Of a stretch of 33,151 nucleotides of DNA, positions 24,480 through 31,604 are shown in pieces. Under the pieces are notes generated by a model that was not told the DNA's origin, made no database searches, and saw nothing but the letters and a program-made list of their open reading frames with translations. Both the position numbers and the translations under genes were made by a program. Origin of the DNA: Bacteroidota bacterium (GTDB lineage Bacteria > Bacteroidota > Bacteroidia > Chitinophagales > Chitinophagaceae). Each line of letters opens with the position of its first letter. Within the stretch, counting starts at the first letter, position 1. The stretch covers positions 1 through 33,151 of the forward strand of contig RDXK01000109.1 of assembly GCA_004292605.1 (NCBI GenBank), in the 5' to 3' direction.

Positions 24480-25253
24480 CTATTGATTCCTCGATTCAAT
24501 TTGCCGCATTTGTTTAGCATCCTGTAAAAATTCCGATGCAAAAATAAAATCGTTCAATAGTTTATTATCACTGAAAATAATATCATCCTTACTGCCTTCC
24601 CACTCTTTTTCTCCTTGATGAAAATACATAATATGATGGCCAATTTCCATTACGCTATTCATATCGTGGGTAACCACTATGGTAGTAGTGTTAAACTCCG
24701 CTGTTAGGCTGGCAATCAATTTGTCTATCACCAAGCTAGTTTGTGGGTCTAATCCACTATTTGGTTCATCGCAAAAAAGATATTTTGGGTTCAGCACTAT
24801 AGCCCTAGCTATACCCACTCTTTTCTTCATACCACCGCTAATTTCAGCGGGGTATTTTTTGGCGGCTTCGGTTAAATTTACCTTGGCCAAAATATCGTTT
24901 ACTCTCTCCTTTTTTTGCTTTTGCGTAAGCTTGCTAAACATATCTAACGGAAAAAGTACGTTTTGTTCTACGGTCATACTATCAAACAATGCACTTCCTT
25001 GAAAAAGCATGCCTATTTGTTGGCGAAGATGTTTGCGTTCCGTTTCATCCATCGTTAGCATACTTTCGCCGTTGTACAAAATATCACCAGTATCGGGTGC
25101 AAACAAGCCCACCATTATCTTGGTCATCACACTTTTACCACTTCCACTGGCGCCAATAATTAAATTGCATTTGCCGGTTTCCATAGTGGCAGTAATGTTT
25201 TTTAAAACTTGTTTACTGCCAAACGACTTGCTGATATTATTTAACTCAATCAT
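24480..25253 (-). CDS. ABC transporter ATP-binding protein, MlaF type
   Basis: 257 residues from the ATG at 25253 (MIELNNISKSF); an earlier in-frame ATG at 25322 lies within guaB and adds a non-conserved extension. ABC motifs: Walker A GASGSGKS (34-41), Q-loop Q85, signature ISGGMKKR (138-145), Walker B YLFCDEP (158-164), and switch H196 in VVTHDMNS. The phrases MLFQGSALFDSMTVEQNVLFPL and GGMKKRVGIARAI are typical of the MlaF/Ttg2A ATPases that drive phospholipid (or related lipid) movement between inner and outer membrane. The usual partners, permease MlaE and MCE protein MlaD, are not in the window. The ATG is 16 bases past the guaB stop, so it is probably in the guaB transcript. Confidence 0.88.
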   Translation of the reverse strand: MIELNNISKSFGSKQVLKNITATMETGKCNLIIGASGSGKSVMTKIMVGLFAPDTGDILYNGESMLTMDETERKHLRQQIGMLFQGSALFDSMTVEQNVLFPLDMFSKLTQKQKKERVNDILAKVNLTEAAKKYPAEISGGMKKRVGIARAIVLNPKYLFCDEPNSGLDPQTSLVIDKLIASLTAEFNTTTIVVTHDMNSVMEIGHHIMYFHQGEKEWEGSKDDIIFSDNKLLNDFIFASEFLQDAKQMRQIESRNQ

Positions 25254-25269
25254 GCCCTTGGATGGGTTT

Positions 25270-26769
25270 TTATTTACGACTATAATTGGGCGATTCTTTG
25301 GTAATTTCCACATCGTGGGCATGGCTTTCTCTCATACCTGCGTTGGTAATTTTTACAAAAGTGGCCTGTTGTAATTCTGCCAAGTTTTTGGCACCGCAAT
25401 AACCCATACCAGCCCTTAAGCCACCTACATATTGCGATGTTACTTCGGCCAGTGTACCCTTGTAGGCTACCCTGCCTTCAATACCTTCTGGGACTAATTT
25501 TTTTACATCATCTTCCACATCTTGAAAATACCTGTCGCTGCTACCTTGCTGCATGGCACCAATGCTACCCATGCCACGGTATTCTTTAAACTTACGGCCT
25601 TCGTAAATAATGGTTTCGCCGGGGCTTTCTTCCACACCAGCAAAAACACTACCCATCATTACAACATTGGCACCAGCTGCCAAAGCTTTTACCATATCAC
25701 CCGTGTAGCGTATACCGCCATCGGCAATAATGGGTGTGCCTTTTGCTTTTACGGCCGCACTTGCTTCCATAATGGCGGTAAGCTGTGGTACACCTGCACC
25801 CGCCACAATACGAGTGGTACAAATACTGCCCGGGCCAATACCTACTTTCACGGCATCGGCACCAGCATCGCTTAATGCTTTAGCGCCTTCAGCAGTACCC
25901 ACGTTACCCGCTATTACTTCTAATCCTTTAAAGTTTTTCTTTAGTGTTTTTAGGGCATCAATTACGCCTTTGGTGTGGCCATGTGCACTATCTAAACTCA
26001 CCACATCTACACCTACCGTTTGTAGGGCTTTGGCACGGTCCATCAAATCTTTGGTAATACCTAAAGCAGCACCTACTAAAAGCCTGCCCATACGGTCCTT
26101 CACGGCGGTGGGGTAGTTGATAATTTGTAAAATATCTCTATATGTAATTAGGCCAGTTAATACACCTTGTTTGTTTACTACAGGCAGCTTTTCAATTTTA
26201 TGCTGACGAAGAATTTTTTCGGCCTTTTTTAAATCCGTTCCTTCTGGGGCAATAATTAGGTTGCCAGAAGTCATTACCTCTTTTACTTTTTTACGTTTAT
26301 CGGTTTCAAAACGCAAATCTCTATTCGTTAAAATACCTACTAGTTTTTTATTGGCATCTATCACAGGTATTCCACCAATTTTATTTTCCTTCATCAGCCG
26401 TAACGCATCGCCAATGGTGTTTTCCGGCATTAGTGTAATGGGGTCTACAATCATACCACTTTCACTTCGCTTTACTTTTCTTACTTGATCGGCTTGGCGT
26501 TCAATACTCATATTTTTATGTAGTATGCCTAGGCCGCCTTGCCTTGCTAGGGATATAGCCAAATTAGCTTCCGTTACAGTATCCATAGCGGCAGATAGCA
26601 TGGGAACGTACAAGCGAATATTCTTGGTAAGTTGTGTGCTAATATCTACTTCTCTTGGTAGTACTTCGCTGTAAGCAGGAACTAAAAGTACATCGTCGAA
26701 GGTTAAACCTTCTGTCCAAATACGGCTGTGAGATGCCGGGGCGGTAAGTGTGGTTTTTTTGATTGCCAT
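25270..26769 (-). CDS. guaB: Inosine-5'-monophosphate dehydrogenase
   Basis: 499 residues from the ATG at 26769; the TTG two codons earlier falls inside the promoter box and is rejected. The enzyme oxidises IMP to XMP with NAD+, the entry step to guanine nucleotides. Landmarks: [15 protein letters not shown] (20-34), two CBS domains inserted at about 105-220 ([37 protein letters not shown]), [10 protein letters not shown] (260-269), and the catalytic loop [20 protein letters not shown] with Cys317. The flap [16 protein letters not shown] is present near the C-terminus. Length matches bacterial IMPDH. It has a good promoter of its own although it also follows dprA by 44 bases on the same strand; mlaF follows. 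Confidence 0.97.
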   Translation of the reverse strand: MAIKKTTLTAPASHSRIWTEGLTFDDVLLVPAYSEVLPREVDISTQLTKNIRLYVPMLSAAMDTVTEANLAISLARQGGLGILHKNMSIERQADQVRKVKRSESGMIVDPITLMPENTIGDALRLMKENKIGGIPVIDANKKLVGILTNRDLRFETDKRKKVKEVMTSGNLIIAPEGTDLKKAEKILRQHKIEKLPVVNKQGVLTGLITYRDILQIINYPTAVKDRMGRLLVGAALGITKDLMDRAKALQTVGVDVVSLDSAHGHTKGVIDALKTLKKNFKGLEVIAGNVGTAEGAKALSDAGADAVKVGIGPGSICTTRIVAGAGVPQLTAIMEASAAVKAKGTPIIADGGIRYTGDMVKALAAGANVVMMGSVFAGVEESPGETIIYEGRKFKEYRGMGSIGAMQQGSSDRYFQDVEDDVKKLVPEGIEGRVAYKGTLAEVTSQYVGGLRAGMGYCGAKNLAELQQATFVKITNAGMRESHAHDVEITKESPNYSRK

Positions 26770-26772
26770 GTG

Positions 26773-26802
26773 CAAAATTAATGCCTTGGGCGGTATTGCA
26801 AA
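26773..26802 (-). promoter_or_regulatory. guaB promoter, leaderless placement
   Basis: On the minus strand TTTG (26802-26799), an 18-nt spacer and TAATTTTG (26780-26773) match the Bacteroidota promoter pattern. The -7 box ends only 3 nt (CAC) before the guaB ATG at 26769, so transcription would begin at or next to the start codon. The spacer is one nt shorter than usual. Confidence 0.6.
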
Positions 26803-26813
26803 ATGAAAGTTTT

Positions 26814-27923
26814 TTAAACATCTAGTACTTGGTACATCTTACCGGGTAGTGCTTGTATAATATTGTTGAGTTCCATATTTAAAATAGCATTGGCCACGGT
26901 GCTACTATGCAGGCCCGTTTGAGCGTACAATTCATCGATATGAAGGGTATTTTTTTGCTGTAATGCTTGCAGAATTAAGGATTCCTCCGGTGTCAATTCT
27001 GGGAACAATTCTCTAGTTATTTTTTTACGTACTGGCTTGTTTACCCAGCCCATTTGCTCCAATATATCATTGGGTTCGGTTACTAAAATGGCTTTGTTTT
27101 TCTTAATAAGTAGGTTGCATCCTTGGCTTTTCGCATCGGTGGTTTTACCTGGAAACGCAAATACATCTTTATTATAATTATTGGCTATTTCTGCGGTAAT
27201 CATACTGCCGCCGCGTAAAGCTGTTTCCACCACTATAGTAGCATCGGCCATGCCCGCCACAATTCTATTACGTTGTGGAAAATTGTAGTGTTCTGCTATT
27301 ACCCCCGGCGAATATTCGGTAAGTAAACCGCCATTTTCCACCATTTGCTTGGCGATGGTTTTATGGGCTGCTGGGTACATACTGTCGAGTCCGTGTGCCA
27401 ATACACCCACGGTAGGAGTATTGTATTGAAGTGCTGCTTTATGTGCCGCTACATCTATACCATAAGCTAAACCTGAGGCAATAAGTACTTGGTGCTGTGC
27501 CAACACTTCTACTAGCTGCTGCGTTATTTGTTTGCCATATTCTGTACTATTTCTAGTACCTATAATGCTCACTACTTTTTGGTTATTTAAATCAGTTTTT
27601 CCTTTGTAGTACAATAGTAGTGGGGCATCATAACAATGCAACAGGCGTTTGGGATACCCATCGTCGGTAAAATAAATGGCTTGTATGCCGTGGGTTTCTA
27701 GGAACTTAATTTTGGTTTCAATATGTGAGAAGTTTTCAAATTGTTTGATGGCTTCTGCACGGGCTGCACCAATGCCGGGTACGTGGCTCAGCTCTCTTGT
27801 TTTGGCTGTAAATACTTGCTTAGCACTACCAAAGGATTGTACCAGTGTTTTTGCCTGCACTGCACCTATCAGTTTTACATGGGTTAGGGCTATGGTGTAT
27901 AATAAGTCGTCTTGCGCCGTCAT
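26814..27923 (-). CDS. dprA: DNA-processing protein DprA
   Basis: 369 residues. DprA loads RecA on incoming single-stranded DNA during natural transformation and is common even in bacteria without known competence. A helix-hairpin-helix-like N-terminus ([16 protein letters not shown], about 47-62) precedes the Rossmann-type DprA core: [62 protein letters not shown], and [22 protein letters not shown]-terminal winged-helix domain (about 300-369, [20 protein letters not shown]) completes the long DprA form. It follows the PorE-like gene by 35 bases and precedes guaB on the same strand, but carries an exact -7 box before its ATG. Confidence 0.95.
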   Translation of the reverse strand: MTAQDDLLYTIALTHVKLIGAVQAKTLVQSFGSAKQVFTAKTRELSHVPGIGAARAEAIKQFENFSHIETKIKFLETHGIQAIYFTDDGYPKRLLHCYDAPLLLYYKGKTDLNNQKVVSIIGTRNSTEYGKQITQQLVEVLAQHQVLIASGLAYGIDVAAHKAALQYNTPTVGVLAHGLDSMYPAAHKTIAKQMVENGGLLTEYSPGVIAEHYNFPQRNRIVAGMADATIVVETALRGGSMITAEIANNYNKDVFAFPGKTTDAKSQGCNLLIKKNKAILVTEPNDILEQMGWVNKPVRKKITRELFPELTPEESLILQALQQKNTLHIDELYAQTGLHSSTVANAILNMELNNIIQALPGKMYQVLDV

Positions 27924-27928
27924 ACCAG

Positions 27929-27936
27929 CAAATATA
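27929..27936 (-). promoter_or_regulatory. -7 element of dprA, leaderless placement
   Basis: On the minus strand TATATTTG matches TAnnTTTG exactly and ends 5 nt before the dprA ATG at 27923. No TTG is found 19-21 nt upstream, so the promoter is only half supported. Confidence 0.4.
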
Positions 27937-27958
27937 CAAATTGCTAAATAATTTAGCG

Positions 27959-29848
27959 TTACCTCATCGGAATTATTTCCACCTCTGTTCGGCGGTTTTT
28001 TGCTCGGCCGGCTTCAGTGGTATTATCGGCTAACGGACGGGTACTACCCAAACCTACATATTGTAATCGCTTTGCAGGTATACCATTGGTAAATAAATAA
28101 TTGGCCACATACTTAGCTCTTGCTTTGGAAAGTTGGGTGTTAAAGGCCGATTTTCCTGCTGCATCAGTATGCCCGGTAATACGTATAGCTATCTCGGGAT
28201 TGTTTTGCATAAACTGCAATAGCGTTTGTAGCGTAGCAGTACTTTGTAACAAAGGAACAGAATCGTTTTGGGCAAATTGTAAATTGTGCAAAATGATTTC
28301 CTTAGTGCTATTCAAAGGTTTAAGAGCAATGGTTTTTTCTACCGTAGTAGTTAGTGCCTGGGTATTTTGTTCGTAATACCAATATCCTTTTCGTTGTACG
28401 GTTAGTGTATAGTCGGCATTGGCTGGCATGGTTATTAAATATTTTCCTTGCTCATCCGTCTGTACTTCGCCTACAGGCGAAGCATTGTTTTTTTTGTAAA
28501 TAAAAACTGTAGCGGGAATGCCTTTACGGGTACTGCTATCTATTACAGTGCCTTGTATATACACGGTACGCAAAGGTGCAAAATGTGGTGGAATTTTGAA
28601 TGTATAAATATCTAAACTTCCTCTGGAATCTATACCATCGGCAGCGTAAAAAGCATCTTCGGCATTAGCGGCAATAAATAAGCTTCCTTCATGGTCGATG
28701 GTATTAATTGGGTAACCTGCATTCACGGGTTTAAGCCAATTACCAGCGCTATCTTGCTTGGTTACAAAAAGATCCATATTGCCATATCCAGGTAAGCCAT
28801 TGCTACTAAAATATAAGTGTATGCCATCGGCGTGCATAAAGGGTGCAAGCTCATCGCCGTGGGAGTTTACGAGCTCTCCTAAATTTACGGCGGGCTGCCA
28901 AAAGCCCTTTTTATTTCTGGTACTTACGTAAATATCCTTACCGCCTTTTCCGCCTTTTCTGTCGCTACTAAAAAATAGTTTTTGTTTATCCGGACTAATG
29001 GCAGGACTGCTTTCCCACGCCTCCGAATTTATATTAGCACCTAAGTTTATGGGTTCGCTCCAGCCTGTAGGTGTATAATAGGATATATATATATCATAAT
29101 TACCAAATCCGTTAGGGTAGTTGGCGGCAAAAGCAAGCCACTCACCATCCTGCGAAATATTGATGGCTCCTTTGCTTGGTAACTCATTAATACTTCCGTT
29201 AATTAAATTTGCTTGGCTATATTTTCCACCTTTTTGTAGGGTGCTTTCATAAAAATCTTCTCTACCAAATGCTCTCCGGGTAAATACAAAAATACTATCG
29301 GTTATGGTGCTGCTTGGGTAATATTCGGCGTAGCTGCTATTGATGCCATCACCCAAATTTTTGGGTAAAAATTCTATTTTATTTAGTGCATACTCTTGTT
29401 GCCATTGTAGGGCAAATTCGTAACAACTTTTCCTGTAAAGAGCACTTTGTTTACTTTTCTCGCTCAGGTTGGGTTGCAACAAAAATTTATTAATCTGAAC
29501 CAGTGCTTCTGCAAAATTTCCTGCTCCAGCAAGGTTAATAGAATAGGGTAGAAGGAAGAAGCTAAAATTCACCGTATCTAACGCAAACCCTTTTTGCATA
29601 TAGGTTACCGCCTCTTTATATTTTTTTTGCTCAGCTAATACACCGCCTAAGGTTATGTAGGGTTCTACATAGGTGCTATCAAAAGAAATTATTTTTTTTA
29701 GCATCTGTTCCGCCAGCGGAAAATTGCCCTCATCCACCGTGGTTAACGCCGTTGCATATAAAACGGTAGTACTATCGGCTTTTGCTTTTTGTGCAGTTGC
29801 TTGTAGCTGTGTAAAACATGCCGTAAAAATAAGGACCCAATATTTCAT
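27959..29848 (-). CDS. PorE-like envelope protein: TPR, PD40 propeller, CarboxypepD_reg, OmpA domain
   Basis: 629 residues. Signal peptide at 1-20 (ends QATAQ; no lipobox Cys after it, although C11 lies within the hydrophobic stretch). TPR-like helices at about 25-155, a PD40/beta-propeller at about 165-418 with repeats such as ISQDGEWLAFAANYPNGFGN and ISPDKQKLFFSSDRKGG, a CarboxypepD_reg domain at about 428-510, and an OmpA-like peptidoglycan-binding domain at 515-629 with TGHTDAAG (D562) and LSKARAKYVANYL (R577). This domain order is that of PorE of Porphyromonas gingivalis, a peptidoglycan-anchored part of the type IX secretion system. Paralogues with the same order exist, and no other por genes are in the window, so assignment to T9SS is tentative. 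It follows queE by 49 bases on the same strand. Confidence 0.88.
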   Translation of the reverse strand: MKYWVLIFTACFTQLQATAQKAKADSTTVLYATALTTVDEGNFPLAEQMLKKIISFDSTYVEPYITLGGVLAEQKKYKEAVTYMQKGFALDTVNFSFFLLPYSINLAGAGNFAEALVQINKFLLQPNLSEKSKQSALYRKSCYEFALQWQQEYALNKIEFLPKNLGDGINSSYAEYYPSSTITDSIFVFTRRAFGREDFYESTLQKGGKYSQANLINGSINELPSKGAINISQDGEWLAFAANYPNGFGNYDIYISYYTPTGWSEPINLGANINSEAWESSPAISPDKQKLFFSSDRKGGKGGKDIYVSTRNKKGFWQPAVNLGELVNSHGDELAPFMHADGIHLYFSSNGLPGYGNMDLFVTKQDSAGNWLKPVNAGYPINTIDHEGSLFIAANAEDAFYAADGIDSRGSLDIYTFKIPPHFAPLRTVYIQGTVIDSSTRKGIPATVFIYKKNNASPVGEVQTDEQGKYLITMPANADYTLTVQRKGYWYYEQNTQALTTTVEKTIALKPLNSTKEIILHNLQFAQNDSVPLLQSTATLQTLLQFMQNNPEIAIRITGHTDAAGKSAFNTQLSKARAKYVANYLFTNGIPAKRLQYVGLGSTRPLADNTTEAGRAKNRRTEVEIIPMR

Positions 29849-29897
29849 TGCATGAATATCGAATAAATTTTGGCTTAGCCACCCATGGGCAAATTCC

Positions 29898-30527
29898 TTA
29901 TGGAATATTTAAGTATTTGTGCACTTGCATGCTTAGCTGCCATTGTGGGTGTTTTTTTATGTATTCGGTAATTGCATCGCTTAATTGTACCCGCTTACTC
30001 CACTCCACCTGTAGATATAATTTGCACTGGCCGTTTACCTGTTGGGCATATTTTTCGGCCCAGTCAAAATCGCTTTTATTAAACACAATTATTTTTAACT
30101 CGTGGGCTGCCGCTATTACTTCTGGTAATGGTTCTTTGAATTTTTTAGGCGATAAACAAATCCAATTCCAAACGCCGCTGAGGGGCGATGAACCCGATGT
30201 TTCAATATTGGTAGCTATTCCCTTGGCTTGTAAAGCTTGCGTAAGGGGTAATAGTTGGTGTAGCAATGGTTCGCCGCCCGTAATTACCGCTAGCGGTGCA
30301 CCAGAGGCTACTACCGCTTCTACCAAAACCTGTATGGGTAGTACGGGGTGCTTGGTAGCATCCCAGCTGTCTTTTACATCGCACCAAACGCAGCCTACAT
30401 CGCAGCCAGCTAGCCTTATAAAATACGCTGCCCGGCCCGTGTAGTTCCCTTCACCCTGCAGGGTATAAAAATGCTCCATTACAGGCAGCAATTCACCGTT
30501 TTGTGTATGTATTGCTAAACTATCCAA
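29898..30527 (-). CDS. queE: 7-carboxy-7-deazaguanine synthase QueE
   Basis: 209 residues if started at TTG 30527; an ATG at 30479 would give 193. I prefer TTG because LLPVMEHFYTLQGEG, conserved as a block in this family, would be cut in half by the ATG, and the TTG overlaps the folD stop by 8 bases in a coupling arrangement. QueE is a radical-SAM enzyme that contracts 6-carboxytetrahydropterin to CDG on the way to queuosine and other 7-deazapurines. The 4Fe-4S motif is C42-x3-C46-x2-C49 (GCDVGCVWCD), as in QueE. VITGGEPLLH and IETSGSSPL are the SAM-domain follow-up motifs. No queC, queD or queF is in the window. Confidence 0.92.
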   Translation of the reverse strand: MDSLAIHTQNGELLPVMEHFYTLQGEGNYTGRAAYFIRLAGCDVGCVWCDVKDSWDATKHPVLPIQVLVEAVVASGAPLAVITGGEPLLHQLLPLTQALQAKGIATNIETSGSSPLSGVWNWICLSPKKFKEPLPEVIAAAHELKIIVFNKSDFDWAEKYAQQVNGQCKLYLQVEWSKRVQLSDAITEYIKKHPQWQLSMQVHKYLNIP

Positions 30528-31407
30528 CGGTTACTGAATTTTGTTCGTAGGCCTTTAGTGTATTGGTAAGTAGGCCAGCAATGGTCATTAATCCCACACC
30601 ACCTGGTACGGGTGTAATAAAGCTTGCTTTGGGGGCTACTTCGTTAAACTTTACATCGCCCTTTATGGCGAATCCACTTTTTTTAGTGGTATCCACTACT
30701 CGAGTAATTCCTACATCTATGATTACCGCATCTGGTTTCACCATATCGGCCGTTACAAATTCTGGTATACCAATGGCAGCAACTAAAATATCGGCTTGTT
30801 GTGTAATGCTAGCAAGGTTTTCGGTATTGCGGTGGCAAAGCGTTACCGTACAGTTTCCGGTAGCGCTAGCATTACTTAACAAAATACTCATGGGGCGGCC
30901 CACAATATTACTTCTGCCCAGAACTACCGCGTGTTTACCCTTGGTTTCAATGCCGTAGTGTTGTAGTAACAATACCACGCCATAAGGGGTGGCCGGAATA
31001 AAGCAATCCATTCCTTGCATTAGTTTGCCGGCATTGATGGGGTGAAAACCATCCACATCCTTACTCGGGTGTATGGCTTCTATCACCGCTTGTTCTTTTA
31101 TATGCTTGGGTAGTGGCAGCTGTACCAAAATGCCGTCTATGCCTTCATTGTTGTTCAATTGTTCAATGTGAGCCAGTAATTCAACTTCCGTTACCTTTTC
31201 ATCGAGGCGTATTAACGTGCTTTCAAAGCCAATTTCTTCGCAGTTTTTTACTTTGCTGGCTACATAGGTTTCGCTGGCGCCATTGCTACCCACTAAAATA
31301 GCGGCTAGGTGTGGGGCCCTTTTTCCTTGGGAAATATGTGCTAAAACTTTTTCTTGTAATTGCTTTTTTACGGCGGCGGAGGCCAACTTGCCATCTAACA
31401 TTTGCAT
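30520..31407 (-). CDS. folD: Methylenetetrahydrofolate dehydrogenase / methenyl-THF cyclohydrolase
   Basis: 295 residues. FolD interconverts 5,10-methylene-THF, methenyl-THF and 10-formyl-THF in one-carbon metabolism, feeding purine synthesis. The catalytic block Y48-VAS-K52 (SETYVASKVKNCEEIG), DGILVQLPLP, PSKDVDGFHPINAGKL, CFIPATPYG, and the cofactor motif VVLGRSNIVGRPMS are all present. The C-terminal signature reads PGGVGLMTIAGLL (268-280), with Leu273 where most family members have Pro. The ATG at 31407 (MQMLDGK) is preferred to 31401 because a promoter box ends 4 nt upstream. It is the first gene of the minus-strand run that ends at 23700 and overlaps queE by 8 bases. Confidence 0.96.
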   Translation of the reverse strand: MQMLDGKLASAAVKKQLQEKVLAHISQGKRAPHLAAILVGSNGASETYVASKVKNCEEIGFESTLIRLDEKVTEVELLAHIEQLNNNEGIDGILVQLPLPKHIKEQAVIEAIHPSKDVDGFHPINAGKLMQGMDCFIPATPYGVVLLLQHYGIETKGKHAVVLGRSNIVGRPMSILLSNASATGNCTVTLCHRNTENLASITQQADILVAAIGIPEFVTADMVKPDAVIIDVGITRVVDTTKKSGFAIKGDVKFNEVAPKASFITPVPGGVGLMTIAGLLTNTLKAYEQNSVTVG

Positions 31408-31411
31408 GTGG

Positions 31412-31442
31412 CAAAATTACCAACTTAGGCATACCAATCCAA
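31412..31442 (-). promoter_or_regulatory. folD promoter, leaderless placement
   Basis: On the minus strand TTG (31442-31440), exactly 20 nt of spacer and TAATTTTG (31419-31412) match both Bacteroidota elements. The -7 box ends 4 nt (CCAC) before the folD ATG at 31407, so the mRNA would have almost no leader. Confidence 0.65.
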
Positions 31443-31478
31443 CCGATGTTTAAAATCCATTGAAAATGAGCAACTCCC

Positions 31479-31534
31479 GTGGTTTCATTGGTTTTTTGTG
31501 AAACCATACACCGAAATATTTAACTAAACGTTTA
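31479..31534. promoter_or_regulatory. Two dyads upstream of the SusC-type gene, possible operators
   Basis: TGGTTTCA (31480-31487) and TGAAACCA (31499-31506) form a perfect eight-base inverted repeat around an 11-nt T-rich centre. Eighteen bases further on TAAACGTTTA (31525-31534) is a perfect ten-base palindrome with a central CG, the shape of LacI-family operators. Both lie just upstream of a weak promoter-like pair, TTTA at 31541-31544 and TATATTTA at 31565-31572, spaced 20 nt, in front of the SusC-type gene. Each promoter box differs from consensus by the final G. Binding by any regulator is inference. Confidence 0.35.
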
Positions 31535-31604
31535 AAAAACTTTAACTATTTACCAACGATTGACTATATTTACGCATTAAAGATTATTCATAAACCAAGA
31601 CCAC

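Noticed and set aside
25254-25322. Upstream ATG for the MlaF-type protein
   Set aside because: It lies inside guaB and adds residues before the conserved MIELNNISKSF start of the ABC domain.
29848-30444. 198-codon plus-strand frame opposite queE
   Set aside because: Fully antisense to queE, which has the radical-SAM motif; the antisense protein has no recognisable family and a biased composition.
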